Shown here: piece by piece, positions 10,857-21,225 of the stretch | Numbering within the stretch: the first letter of the stretch is position 1 | How the letters are laid out: each line of letters opens with the position of its first letter | Assembly: GCF_963259705.1 (NCBI RefSeq) | Contig: NC_081844.1 | Span: 21,437,715-21,501,714, forward strand | Direction: 5' to 3' | Length of the DNA: 64,000 bases | From: Myotis daubentonii | Lineage: Eukaryota; Chordata; Mammalia; Chiroptera; Vespertilionidae | The notes under the pieces: model-generated | Database searches by the model: none | What the model was told of the DNA's origin: nothing | Seen by the model: only the letters and a program-made list of their open reading frames with translations | Translations under genes and position numbers: made by a program

Positions 10857-11110
10857 ATTTTTTTTTTTTTAAATCCTCACCTGAGAATATTTCCCCATTG
10901 ATTTTTAGAGAGAGCGGAAGAGAGAGGGAAAGACAGAGAAACATTGATGTGAGAGAAACACATTGATTGGTTGCCTTTTGCACACACCCTGACCAGGGCC
11001 CAGGCTGGGGAGGAACCTGCAACTGAGGTACGTGCCCTTGACTGGAATTGAACCCAGGGCCCTTCAGTCTGCAGGCCGACGCTCTATCCACTGAGCAAAA
11101 CCGTCTAGGG
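10857..11110 (-). mobile_element. VES SINE, antisense, inside L1
   Basis: It begins with a T run and 'aaatcctcacctgagaatat', has the full reversed body, and ends 'actgagcaaaaccgtctagg'. Confidence 0.88.
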
Positions 11111-11149
11111 CAGTATTTTATTCTTTTTATGCTGTTGTAAATGGAATTG

Positions 11150-11357
11150 TTTATGTTTTATTTTTATTGACTTCAGAGAGGAAGGGAGAGGGAGAGATAG
11201 AAATATCAATGATGAGAGATAATCATTGACTGGCTGCCTCCTGTACACCCTACACTGGGGATCAAGCCCGAAACCCAGGCATATGGCCTGACAGGGAATT
11301 TGAACCGTGACCTGGTTCATAGGTCAATGCTCAACCACTGTGCCATGCTGGCCAGGC
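11150..11357 (-). mobile_element. VES-type SINE, antisense, inside L1
   Basis: 'tattgacttcagagaggaag' start; reversed head ends 'ccatgctggccagg'. Confidence 0.85.
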
Positions 11358-11530
11358 CTAGAATAGTTTTCTTATTTCTATTTTTGTATTATTCATTGCT
11401 AGTGTATAGAAATACAGCTGATTTTGTTGTTTTCATTTTATTCCATCACCAGAAATACAGCTGATTTTTGTGATTATGTATCCTATTTTGCTGAATTTGT
11501 TTAATAGCTTTGATTTTGGTGGATTCTTTT

Positions 11531-11750
11531 TTAAAAAATTATATATATTTTTAATTGATTTCAGAGAAGGGAGAGGGAGAGAGAGACAGAAATATCAATG
11601 ATGAGAGAGAATCACTGGTCGGCGGCATCCTGCACGTCCCCCTTGGGGATCGAGCCCGCAACCTAGACATGTGCCCTTGACCCGAATCAGACCCAGGATC
11701 CTTCAGTCTGCAGGTCAACACACTATCTACTGAGCCAAACCAGCCAGGGC
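11531..11750 (-). mobile_element. VES SINE, antisense, inside L1
   Basis: Reversed VES flanked by the duplicated L1 sequence tggtggattcttt (about 11517 and 11751). Confidence 0.9.
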
Positions 11751-11931
11751 TGGTGGATTCTTTAAGATTTTCCAAATACCAGATCATGTCATCTATGAAT
11801 AATGACTGTTTACTCTTCCTTTCTACATGAATGCCTTTCATATCTTTTTCTTGCCTGATTGCTGTGAATGGAACTTCCAATACAATGTTGGAATACTTGT
11901 AACATTTCTTTTTTAAGTTATTTATATTCTC

Positions 11932-12156
11932 TTTTTTTTTTTTTTAATATATTTTATTGATTTTTTACAGAGAGGAAGGGAGAGAGATAGAGAGTTAGAA
12001 ACATCGATGAGAGAGAAACATCGATCAGCTGCCTCCTGCACATCTCCTACTGGGGATGTGCCCGCAACCCAGATACATGCCCTTGACCGGAATCGAACCT
12101 GGGACCTTTCAGTCCGCAGGCCGACGCTCTATCCACTGAGCCAAACCGGTTTCGGC
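11932..12156 (-). mobile_element. VES SINE, antisense, full length
   Basis: Flanked by a perfect 16-bp duplication, agttatttatattctc, at 11916-11931 and 12157-12172. Its close match to the other accggtttcggca copies marks it as young. Confidence 0.95.
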
Positions 12157-12172
12157 AGTTATTTATATTCTC

Positions 12173-12596
12173 AGTAATATTTCTCCTAACTGTAAATTCC
12201 ATTAAGTTTACATGGAAGGACAAATATTCTAATTCCAGCCAATCCACTTGAGCTGGATTCTTTGAATAAAGAACATAAAGTAGATAAAATCTCCTTTTGA
12301 GATCTAAATTATGAGTCACAGGTCAAGTTGTGTATTTAGTGCCTGTAAGGCCCAGGCGCTATGAGTACATGTATCACATCTTTGCTTAGTAACCTGTCCA
12401 AAGATACCCACTCAGGACAAATCCTCAGCTTCCCCATGGGAAATGCCTGGGGATTTTGGCTTCTCAGATGCTCACAATGATTTGGGAACATCTCTAAATA
12501 AATAGGAGTGAAAATAAAAAACTCACAAATGCATCACAAATCTCCCTTATTTTGTTGCCATAAAACTCTGTGAAAGAATTTCTCTTTGGAGATAAC
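12173..12596. other. Intergenic stretch
   Basis: The first part (to about 12260) may be more of the antisense L1. The rest shows nothing I recognise. Confidence 0.4.
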
Positions 12597-12602
12597 CCAA
12601 AG

Positions 12603-13583
12603 TGCCGGGAGCCGGTCCATCCTTGCTGTTTCAAGGGACCTGGCGTATATGGCATACTGTTCTTAATATGTTTGCTCACCTTCTTGGCGCTATGTGTTTT
12701 AACCAAGGTCACCTCTCTGAGAAAGGTTGTTTCCCCAGGTAGGGATTTTCCCCTGAAGTTAGGGAGGGAATAAAACCCCTTAACTAAGTGTCAGGCGGGT
12801 AATTAATCACTTTAACTACGAACAATCATGCTTAAGCTACATAATCTTTACTCCCTGGAATGGAGATAAGAAATGCCCTAACCTTTGGAATAGAGATTGA
12901 TAGGATTGGAATCAACTGGTATAAATACAGATGTAACAAGACAACAGGACACAGAACCTAGACTCAGAACCTACACACAGAACCTACACAGAACCTAGAG
13001 ACAGAACTTAGAAGACAGAACCAAGAGACACAGAACCTAGAGACAGAACATGGCAAAAGATCCTTGACAGAAACTGGCCACAGAACCTAGAGACAGAACC
13101 TAGCGAGAGAACATGGCAAAAGATCCTGGACAGAAACTGGCCACAGAACCTAGAGACAGAACCTAGCGAGAGAACATGGCAAAAGATCCTGGACAGAAAC
13201 TGGCCACAGAACCTAGCGAGAGAACCTGGCTGAAGAACCTAGAGACAGAACCTGGCTACAGAACCTGGATAGAACGTGGCAAGAGAACCTGACTAGAACC
13301 TGGTGACTGAACCTGGCTGGAGAACCTGGACAGAACCTGGCTGGAGAACCTAACGAGGGAACATGGCTACAGAACCTGGCTGGAGAACCTAGCAAGAGAA
13401 CATGGGCACAGAACCTGGCTGGAGATCCTAACCAGAACTTCGCTGGAGATCCTGACCAGAACTTGGCTAGAGATCCTGGCTAGGCTGCTGATCAACTGAA
13501 CGCTGTCTCCGTGTCATTCCTTCTTTGCCAACTCCGTCCACACCTTTGGGGACCCCTGGACCTGCTGGGGTTGGACCCCAGCA
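12603..13583 (+). mobile_element. Solo LTR of a class II (ERV2/beta-like) endogenous retrovirus
   Basis: The 981-bp element begins TGCCGGGAGCC and ends GACCCCAGCA, with an exact 6-bp duplication CCAAAG at 12597-12602 and 13584-13589. A 6-bp duplication fits ERV2-type integration. It has a TATA box (ggtataaatacag near 12920) and an AATAAA near 12769. Downstream of the TATA box is a long tandem-repeat array. No internal viral genes are present, so it is a solo LTR. Related copies are at 38189-39081 (sense) and 27052-27468 (antisense, partial). Confidence 0.88.
12945..13490 (+). repeat. Minisatellite array inside the LTR
   Basis: Dozens of short 'cagaacctgg/cagaacctag' modules form a higher-order array. 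A clear 63-bp unit repeats at 13081 and 13144. The array accounts for the length differences between copies of this LTR family. Confidence 0.85.
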
Positions 13584-13589
13584 CCAAAG

Positions 13590-13880
13590 GGCCAATGACT
13601 AACCTGAGTAACAATGGTTCCCATAAGGAAAACTATAGCCTCCTTACAGAGACTTGAGTCCCTAATTCCTTTCCATTGGAGGACAATGCGAATGACAATA
13701 CCAATCCGTCTCAAATGAACTAAGACCACAATAACTTCCCCCAGTGTTTTAAATACACTGTCTAGCTCAACAATGGCAAAACCAGAGGAAGCTAAGAGAA
13801 TATTCTTGGAGAAAAAAGAACTTGCTTGTAGCTAATTCATCAACTTCAATCAGGCTGAATATGTCTTCCCCAGGAAAAGG
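13590..13880. other. Spacer between two solo LTRs
   Basis: No recognisable gene or repeat. Confidence 0.4.
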
Positions 13881-14256
13881 TGTGAGAATAAACAACTCAT
13901 CTTTTCCATCAAAGAACAGTTTAGACAGCTGCCATTTTGGCCCCGTGTGACTTGGCAGCCACCATATTGGCTCCATGACTTGCAGCTCCCCTGGGGGTCA
14001 CCATCTTGAAATGACAAAGGCCAACCCCTCCCTTTGAATTAGCCAATCGAGGAAGACTGTGCGCCTGAGCTCCAATCAAGAGCGGGAGACAGGTCACGTG
14101 TGTCAGGGATTATAAAGCCAAGAGACCACCTGCTCGGTGTGCACCCTTCTGCGTGGAAGTAAAGATGTTTGCCTGGCTGCCTGGCTGCCTGGCTCCCTCG
14201 AATGTTTTGTGTTCTACCAGGACTCCACAATTTGGGGGCTTGCCTTATTTCTCACA
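13881..14256 (+). mobile_element. Solo LTR of a class I (ERV1/gamma-like) endogenous retrovirus
   Basis: The 376-bp element starts TGTGAGAATAAAC and ends TTTCTCACA, with a perfect 4-bp duplication AAGG on both sides, as expected for gamma-type integration. It contains a TATA box (TATAAA at 14111-14116) and a short 'ctggctgc' triplication. A shorter sister copy is at 47348-47677. Confidence 0.87.
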
Positions 14257-14284
14257 AAGGGGATATTGGTCCCAGGATGTATAT

Positions 14285-14830
14285 TAATAGATATCCATTG
14301 CTGCTTAACAAATTACTCCAAAAGTCCGTAGCTTAAAATAAAACATTTATTATTCTTGGGAATCAGAAATCCAGGTGTGGCTTATCGGGGCCCTTAGTTG
14401 GCCATAATCAAAGTGCTGGCCAAGGCCGCAGTCTCACATCTGAAGGCAGGACTATGGAAGAAGCTACTTTCAATGTTGCTCATGCGGTTAGTAGCAAAAT
14501 TTAATTCCTTGCAGATGTTGGACTTAACCTAACCCTAACCCTAACCCTACAGGAGCTTTAGCTCCTTGCTAGCTATTGACCAGAAGCCACCCTAAGTTCC
14601 TTGCCATATGGGTCTCTCTTGTATGGCAGCTTGCTTTATCAACATATACAAGCTGAAAAGGCAAGAGCCCAGCGAGATTAAAGGCATAGATTTTTGTAAC
14701 CCAATCAGGAAAGTGACATCACTTTTTCATCAGCAGCAAGTCTCTAGGTCTAGCCCATACTCAAGGGTACATTATAAAAGTGTAAATTCTAGGAGGTGGG
14801 GGTCTTTGGGGGCCATCTTGGAAAGGTGCC
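14285..14830 (+). mobile_element. Ancient mammalian interspersed repeat, LTR-like
   Basis: It contains 'ccattgctgcttaacaaatt', 'aatccaggtgtggcttatc' and 'cagcttgctttatcaa', a widely dispersed old mammalian repeat that I cannot name with certainty (MaLR/MLT-like). A telomere-like insert interrupts it at 14524-14549. Confidence 0.5.
14524..14549. repeat. Short interstitial telomere-like repeat
   Basis: About four head-to-tail TAACCC units sit where the surrounding old repeat would continue directly from 'ttggac' into its 'gagctttagctcc' part. Confidence 0.8.
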
Positions 14831-14913
14831 TACCATACAATACTAGTATAAATCTAGATATAGATGCTCTTCTTATAAACTATCAGACTCTTTTTAAAAA
14901 AAATATATATATC

Positions 14914-15145
14914 GCCCTGACCGGTTTGGCTCAGTGGATAGAGCGTCGGCCTGCAGACTGAAGGGTCCCAGGTTCGATTCCTGTCAAGGGCATGTGCCTT
15001 GGTCAAGGGCACATCCCTAGTGGGAGGTGTGCAGGAGGCAGCTGATCAATGTTTCTCATCGATGTTTCTAATTCTCTATCCCTCTCCCTTCCTCTCTGTG
15101 AAAAATCAATAAAATATATTAAAAAAAAATATATATATATATATA
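14914..15145 (+). mobile_element. VES SINE, sense, inserted in the tail of another VES
   Basis: Full-length, starting 'ccctgaccggtttggctcag'. Its tail meets the T-tail of the reversed VES at 15146. The host duplication (aactatcaga) lies outside the pair at about 14878 and 15329, so this copy landed in the A/T tail of the older one. Confidence 0.9.
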
Positions 15146-15328
15146 TTTTTTTTTTACTGATTTAAGAGAGGGAGAGAGACAGAACTATCAATGATGAGAA
15201 TCACTGATTGGCTGTCTCCTGCACGCCCCCTACTGGGGATGGAGCCAGCAACCCAGGCATGTGCCCTTGACCTGACTGGAATCGAACCTGGGACCCTTCA
15301 GTCCGCAGGCCAACCCTCTATCCACTGA
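15146..15328 (-). mobile_element. VES-type SINE, antisense
   Basis: Reversed SINE whose target duplication brackets both this copy and its neighbour at 14914-15145. The outermost head bases are lost. Confidence 0.88.
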
Positions 15329-15604
15329 AACTATCAGATTCTAAGAGCCTGCTTCATCGGTCCTTGCTGAAATCAGTTCTATCAAGCATCCTTCCCCAAT
15401 TGGCTGGTTTCAACTATAGTGAAAAATCTGTCAAGACAAGACACCCTTCCTTAACCCAGCAAATGCCACAGAAAATTTTCGAGCAGCCAGAGCAGCCTCA
15501 CTTGGCCGACTGCCACTCATTCTGATGCTGTGATGATTCTACAAAGCCACCAGACTCACTGGCAAAATTTTACCAGTAACACTTTTCATGCTTAACGTCT
15601 AGGC

Positions 15605-15780
15605 CAAGGGCGGGGGACCTTTTTTCTGTCAAGGGCCATTTGGATATTTATAACATCATTCATGGGCCATACAAAATTACCAAGTTAAAAATTGTTACTG
15701 TGAAAAAAAGCTCCTAGATTTATTGACTTCTGAATCCCGCCTGCAGTTGCCTTCGCAGGGCCAGACATTCCCCACCCCTG
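15605..15780 (+). mobile_element. Non-autonomous hAT element
   Basis: Termini CAAGGGCGGGGGACC and CCCCACCCCTG, flanked by a near-perfect 8-bp duplication (gtctaggc / ctctaggc). It is related to the fragment at 36510-36703. At 176 bp it carries no transposase. Confidence 0.82.
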
Positions 15781-16043
15781 CTCTAGGCTTTCAAATCACC
15801 AGTTTTGTGTGTGAGTCTTAAACTAGGAGGTATCTTGCAATGCTGCTCATTTTCTAGTGATAAATTCAGAAATTGGTCCATTTCAAGTTCATCACTAGCC
15901 TTTCCTATTCACTTCTCTCTCAAGATAGTTTTCCTTAAATCTAAGATTCATTTTTTCTCAAGAATTATATTTCAAAAATATGCATAAAGCATAGGTAGAG
16001 TGAATAATTACAAAGCTAATGCATAGTCAAGAAGCAGAACTTC

Positions 16044-16261
16044 ACCCTAACCGGTTTGGCTCAGTGGATAGAGCGTCGGCCTGCGGACTCAAGGGTCCCA
16101 GGTTCGATTCCGGTCAAGGGCATGTACCTTGGTAGGGGGCACATCCCCAGTAGGGAGTGTGCAGGAGGCAGCTGATCAATGTTTCTCTCTCATCGATGTT
16201 TCTAACTCTCTATCCCTCTCCCTTCCTCTCTGTAAAAAAATCAATAAAATATATTTAAAAA
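16044..16261 (+). mobile_element. VES SINE, sense
   Basis: Flanked by a 15-bp duplication aagaagcagaacttc at about 16029 and 16262-16276; young by similarity. Confidence 0.95.
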
Positions 16262-16464
16262 AAGAAGCAGAACTTCTCAGTCATATAAGATTAAAGTTCT
16301 AGGGACCTGCTGTACAGCATGTGCTTATAATTAACAATATTGTGCACTTAAAACATACAATTTGAAAAAAAAAAGAAATAGAATACTGATATACCTACCT
16401 CAGAAATTGACCACCCCCATCAAATCCCCTTATTCCTTTCTGATCACTCTCTCAGGTAACCAGT

Positions 16465-16890
16465 GGTAATTACTTGCTTGTTTTTCTTTATAGTTTTACT
16501 TCCTTAAAAACTTGTCTATTTTTGTCTGTTTTAGAAATCGACATGGAAAAGAGATGATCAATCACATATGTACACATACCTTGCTTCTCTGGTTTCCTGT
16601 TACATTTGTAAGGTTCATGCGTTGTTGTGGCTGTGGTTTGTTCATTCTCTTTATATTTGTTCCACCATGGATGGATGTTTGGGCTGTTGTCAATGTAGGC
16701 TCGTAGGAACAATGCTATTTTAAACCTTCTTGAGTATGTCAGTGAGAGTTTCTGTGGGATTGGAATGAGTGGGCTATAGAGTATGCAGAGCCTAAACTTC
16801 ACCAGAAAAGGCCAAACTGTTTTCTAAAATGACTGAACCAAATGATGAGTATATGACAGCTCCCACTATCATTCTTTTTTGTCCTCCAGA
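16465..16890 (-). mobile_element. Old L1 3' fragment, antisense
   Basis: Reversed L1M-like sequence such as 'ctattttaaaccttcttgag' and 'ggccaaactgttttctaaaa'. Another small L1 tail, in sense, is at about 16295-16360. Confidence 0.6.
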
Positions 16891-16954
16891 CTCGTTCCTC
16901 TTACGCACTTTTATCCTACGTGTGACATTTGCATTTTCTTTCCACTTTGAAACT

Positions 16955-17162
16955 TATTTTTTTTAATATATATTTTTATTGATTTCAGAGAGGAAGGGTG
17001 AGGAATAGAGAGATAGAAACAGCAATGATGAGAGAGAATCATTGATTGGTTGCCTCCTGCACGCCCCCCACTGGGGACCAAGCCCACAACCTGGGGATGT
17101 GCCCTTGACGGAATCAAACTTGGGACCCTTCAGTCTGCTCTATCTACTGAGCCAGCTAGGGC
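16955..17162 (-). mobile_element. VES SINE, antisense
   Basis: T-rich start, 'attgatttcagagaggaag', reversed head ending 'ctgagccagctagggcc'. Confidence 0.88.
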
Positions 17163-17399
17163 CACTTTTAAACTTTTTAAAAATCGCTTATTCTACTTTT
17201 CACTAGGTCTTCCAGCAATCTCACTGTTTCGAATGTGACAGGGAATGATATTTGTAAAACACTTCAAAAGTAAGCAAAACATAGCAAAATACAAAATAAT
17301 GGAGTGGCAGAGACTAAAATGACCCTTAGGGCCATCTTATACCCGTTTCTGGCTGACAGAATTATAATGCTTTACTCTAAAGTTTTCATTCCTAACTAG

Positions 17400-18262
17400 T
17401 TTATGAGTTAAAAATTGGCAAGCATGTTGGATGCATGTCATTTTACAGTTGTCAAAGCCCACAGAATGTACAACAAAGAATGAATCCTAAGGTAAACTAT
17501 GGACTTTAGTTAATAACTAGGGGCCCAGTGCACAAATTCGTGCACCTTGAAAGAAACTGGAGCCCTGAGGCTGCAGTGGGTACAGGGGCAGGTCTCAGCC
17601 CATCCTCCGAGCCCCTGCCTGGCCCTTCCTGCTGCAGCCCCCAGCCCCCTCTCTGCTGTCAGCCCTGCTCCCACCCTTGCCGCTCCCATGTGCTGAGGGC
17701 GCAGAGCAATTGGGGCTGGCGTCAGCAGGGGGTGCGAGTGGAGGCTGCTGCTACTACCCGCTGATGGTGCCAAACGATGAAGACCAGCGCTAGGCTCTGG
17801 CAGTGGATGCAAGTGGTGGCTCCAGCGCCGGCTGCCAGAGTGAGCAGGGTCAGCACCAGCAGCAGGTGTGAGCGCCGGGTGGGACTGCAGCACGCAGGAA
17901 CAAAGAATTTTCAATAACCACCAGAGGCTCGTCCTGATGACAGCGACCAGCACCCGGCCTTGGTGAGATGCCCCCGCTCATCTGCTCCACCATCCCACTG
18001 CGGCCAATGCCCGCCACATTTCCGTGCATGCCCCCTGGTGGTCAGCACATGTCATAGCGACCAGTTGTTCAGTTGTTCCACCTTTTGGTCTATTTGCAGA
18101 TTAGCCTTTTATTATATAGGATAATGTATCAATATTGGCTCATCAAATGTACCACACTATACAAGATGTTAATAATGAGGGAAGAGGGAGAGGGGAACTC
18201 TGTATTTTCCACTCAATGTTAATATAAATCTAAAACTGCTTTAAAAATCTATTAAAAGAAAA
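17400..18262 (+). mobile_element. Old L1 3' end split by a Helitron
   Basis: L1 3' sequence ('gtatcaatattggctcatca', 'aatctaaaactgctttaaaa') lies on both sides of the Helitron at 17517-18121. The halves join as ...ttaataa + taatgtatc... when the Helitron is removed. Confidence 0.75.
17517..18121 (-). mobile_element. HeliBat-type non-autonomous Helitron
   Basis: Read on the minus strand it begins TCCTATATAATAAAAGGC and ends in a hairpin (GTGCACGAATTTGTGCAC) followed by CTAG. It is bounded by A at 17516 and T at 18122, the A^T target typical of Helitrons, and has no target duplication. It splits an L1. The inner region is GC-rich and encodes no Rep/helicase. Confidence 0.88.
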
Positions 18263-18426
18263 CCGCAAGCAGAATAGCTTTCGTAGAATGGTAAGGAATT
18301 TTCCATTTCTCTAGACTTTAGAGTCTAGAGCAGGGATTATCAAACTACTGCCTAGATTAGATTGCTATCTGTGTTTGGTTTGTTTTTTTAAATCCTCACC
18401 CGAGGATGTTTTCATTGATTTTTTTT

Positions 18427-18640
18427 AAAATATATTTTATTGATTTTTTTACAGAGAAGAAGGGAGAGAGATAGAGAGTTGGAAACATCGATGAGAGAGA
18501 AACATCGATCAGCTGCCTCCTGCACATCTCCTACTGGGGATGTGCCCGCAACCCAGGTACATGCCCTTGACCGGAATCGAACCTGGGACCTTTCAGTCCG
18601 CAGGCCAACGCTCTATCCACTGAGCCAAACCGGTTTACGC
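18427..18640 (-). mobile_element. VES SINE, antisense, nested
   Basis: Full VES inside the older SINE; the duplicated 'tcattgattttttt' of the host SINE is on both sides. Confidence 0.9.
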
Positions 18641-18654
18641 TTCATTGATTTTTT

Positions 18655-18875
18655 TTTAAAAAATATATTTTATTGATTTTTCACAGAGAGGAAGGGAGAG
18701 AGATAGAGAGAGTTAGAAACATCGATGAGAGAGAAACATCGATCAGCTGCCTCTTGCACATCCCCCACAGGGAATGTGCCCACAACCCAGGTACATGCCC
18801 TTGACCGGAATCGAACCCGGGACCTCTCAGTCCGCAGGCTGACGCTCTATCCACTGAGCCAAACCGGTTTCGGCT
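18655..18875 (-). mobile_element. VES SINE, antisense, nested
   Basis: Second VES in the same older SINE, in the same orientation, ending accggtttcggc. A (GA)n run follows at 18891-18914. Confidence 0.9.
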
Positions 18876-18887
18876 GATTTTTTTTTT

Positions 18888-18922
<35 letters not shown>

Positions 18923-19165
18923 ACATCAATGTGAGAGAGAAATATCCATCAGTTGCCTCCCCTATGCACCCAACCGGGGATCAAACCCATAAACTTTTGT
19001 TGTACAGTAGTATATTCCAACCAGCTGAGCCACCCAACCAGGGCTTTTTTTTTTTTTAAAACCTTTTTAAAATTTTATTTTATTTTTTTTAAAAATTCCT
19101 TTATTTTTGTTCATTTGTTTTCTTTTTCTTTTTCTTTTTCCCTTTCTCTACAAATATATATTAGT

Positions 19166-19300
19166 ATATATATTTAATAATTTTTTATTGTTTAAAGTAT
19201 TACATATGTTCCCTTTTATCCCCCATAGACCCCCTCCATCCCCCCTCCCCCGCTCCCTCCCCCACTCAGCTGTCACCACCCCATTGTCTGTGTCCATTTC
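19166..19300 (-). mobile_element. L1 3' end, antisense (bat L1 family)
   Basis: Begins with a T-rich tail, then 'gtttaaagtattacatatgt' and C-rich 3' UTR sequence. The same 3' end occurs at 26430 and 32197. Confidence 0.7.
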
Positions 19301-19305
19301 CCCAA

Positions 19306-19450
19306 ATATTTTTATTAATTTTTAGAGATAGAGAAACATCAATGGGCTGCCACCTGCATGCACCCACTGGGGATCAAGCCAGCAACCTAGACATGTGCCC
19401 TGACCGGGAGTCAAACCAGCAACCCTCTGGTGCACGGGATGATGCCCAGA
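19306..19450 (-). mobile_element. SINE, antisense, diverged
   Basis: 'gggatcaagccagcaacc' and 'ctgaccgggagtcaaacc' segments; partial. Confidence 0.65.
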
Positions 19451-19495
19451 GCCTGCTAAGAATGACTTTTGTAAAAAATCAAAGAATTAATATTT

Positions 19496-19710
19496 TGAGT
19501 TTGGCTCAGTGGATAGAGCATCAGCCTACAGACTGAAGGGTCCTGGTTTCAATTCCAGCCAAGGGCACATACCCAGGTCGCGGGCTCTATTCCCAGTATG
19601 GGGTGTGCAGGAGGCAGCCAATCAATGATTCTCTCTCATCATTGATGTTTCTATCTCTCTCTCTCTCCCTTCCTCTCTGAAATCAATAAAAGAAATATAT
19701 TTTTTAAAAA
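19496..19710 (+). mobile_element. VES SINE, sense
   Basis: Head 'tttggctcagtggatagagc' (first bases missing) to the A-rich tail. Confidence 0.85.
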
Positions 19711-19723
19711 AGAATATTTTGTG

Positions 19724-19801
19724 CTGAAACCGGTTTGGCTCAGTGGATACAGCGTCGGCCTGCGGACTGAAAGGTCTCAGGTTCGATTCCGGCCAAGGGC
19801 A
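19724..19801 (+). mobile_element. Head-only VES fragment
   Basis: Only the tRNA-like head is present (78 bp, 'gaaaccggtttggctcag' to 'ggccaagggca'), with A- and B-box-like promoter segments. The body and tail are absent and non-SINE sequence follows directly. Confidence 0.8.
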
Positions 19802-20091
19802 GAAAACGAGAAATGTATAAGGTTCACTGTAATTCTGATTATTATGATGGAAACCTGGAAATTAATTAAATGTACAAAATAGGAGAAAAGTTAACAAATT
19901 ATCTTGTATCTATATGTTACCTCCCAATTAGGCAGATCTCCAAGTATCCACATGGAATGACTTCAAGGACATATTAAATGAAAAAAACAACACTATGTTA
20001 CAAATTAACAGGTACAGAATGATCCCTTTGTTTTATAACGCAACTATTTCTATATGTAGACATATTATTGCATAAAATGAAAAGTCTAGAC

Positions 20092-20808
20092 CAGTGCTGG
20101 CTAATAGATATTATATTGCCAACTATATGTGTAATTTTATATTTTCTAGTAGCCATATTAAAAAAAGTTAAAAGAGGTTAAAATTCAATTTTATAATATA
20201 CTAGAGTTCCGATGCATGAAATTTGTGCTGGGGGGGGGGGTCCCTCAGCCCACCCGGTGCCCTCTCACAATCTGGGACCCCTCAGGGGATGTCTGACTGC
20301 CAGTTTAGATCGGGTCTAAACCTGCAGTCGGACATCCCTCTCACAACCCAGGACCCCTCCCCCCTAACTGTTCACCTGCTCGTTCATTACCGCTTGGCTC
20401 GCAGCTCCTTAGCGCTGCCCGGGAGGCAGTCTTGGCTCCCACCACCACTGCTGTGCTCGCCAGTCCAGCTTCTGGCTGAGCAGCGCTCCCGCTGTGGGAG
20501 CGCACCGACCACCAGACGCTCCTGCATTAAGCGTCTGCCCCCTGGTGATCAGTGTGCGTCATAGCCACTGGTCCTTCCGCCATAAGGGTAGCTGGGCTTT
20601 TATTATATAGGATTTTATTTAACCCAATATGTAAAAACTTATTTCCATATGTAATCAATATAAGTTAGTAACAAGATATTTTACATGTTTTTTTCATACT
20701 AAATCTTTGAAATGCAATTTGTATTTTACACTTGCAGTCCATCTCAGTTTGGGCCAGCTACATTCAAGCACTCAATAGCCCTGTGGCCAGGGCTACCAGA
20801 CAGCACAG
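20092..20808 (+). mobile_element. Ancient hAT-Charlie-type element split by a Helitron
   Basis: Terminal CAGTGCTGGC and the opposite end CAGACAGCACAGG are imperfect inverted repeats. Internal 'attttctagtagccatatta' is a common mammalian old-hAT sequence. The Helitron at 20201-20612 interrupts it. Confidence 0.65.
20201..20612 (-). mobile_element. HeliBat-type non-autonomous Helitron
   Basis: Minus strand: TCCTATATAATAAAAGCCC start; a weak hairpin (gcacaaatttcatgc) and CTAG end at 20201-20204. Flanked by A at 20200 and T at 20613. Contains a run of about 12 G residues at 20228. Confidence 0.85.
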
Positions 20809-21030
20809 GTATAAACACATCAAAGTGGTTACTCTGTTGGGAGAGTGGGTGAGGGGGGATGCTTTATTTTTCCTCCATATTCTTTTGTATTGTTCAATTA
20901 AAATTGTAATGTAATGTTTCATGTATTACTTTACTAAAAACAAATAATACGTCAGAATTATATTGTGTAATACTTCATATTTCATTCTTTAATGTTTTAT
21001 TAATCTTTTCTGTTTTTCAGTATTGAAAAC
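20809..21030. other. Intergenic spacer
   Basis: AT-rich, nothing recognised. Confidence 0.4.
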
Positions 21031-21032
21031 CA

Positions 21033-21225
21033 TCCCGGCCGGTGTGGCTCCGTGGTTGAACATTGACCTATGAACCAGGAGGTCATGGTTCAATTCCAGG
21101 TCAGGGCACATGCCTGGGTTGCGCTCCATCATCAATAGGGGGTGTTCAGGAGGTAGTCCATCAATGATTCTCTCTCATCGACATTGTATGGCCCACAAAA
21201 TCTCTGAAATCAATAAAAAATATTT
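21033..21225 (+). mobile_element. VES-type SINE, older subfamily
   Basis: 'ccggccggtgtggctccgtg', 'gtcatggttcaattccaggt' and a tail with aatcaataaaaaat. Confidence 0.85.

Larger units (their letters stand above)
9290..11930 (-). mobile_element. Old L1 (LINE-1) 3' part, antisense, broken by SINEs
   Basis: Reversed L1 3' sequence typical of old mammalian L1M families: 'ggctgaataatatcccattg', 'ccctaggagtggaattattg' and 'gtaagaaattattgccaaat'. There is no intact ORF2; only the 3' portion is left. Three SINEs (10857-11110, 11150-11357, 11531-11750) interrupt it, so they are younger. Confidence 0.8.
18384..19043 (-). mobile_element. Older SINE (antisense) split by two younger VES copies
   Basis: The start (aaatcctcacccgaggatgt) is at 18390 and the body and head resume at about 18882, ending 'ccacccaaccagggc' at about 19043. 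Two VES copies in the same orientation lie between, each bounded by copies of this element's 'ttgattttttt' sequence. Confidence 0.8.

Noticed and set aside
12945..13490. CRISPR-like array of regular repeats
   Set aside because: The repeats are contiguous minisatellite units inside an LTR, without unique spacers, in a mammalian genome.
16044..16130. tRNA genes in the many 'ggttcgattcc' sequences
   Set aside because: These are the tRNA-like heads of SINEs. They continue into the SINE body and do not fold as complete tRNAs.
17528..17953. Captured gene exon in the Helitron at 17517
   Set aside because: The 147-residue frame is Ala/Pro/Ser-rich, shows no domain and has no consistent splice sites; I see no support for a captured gene.
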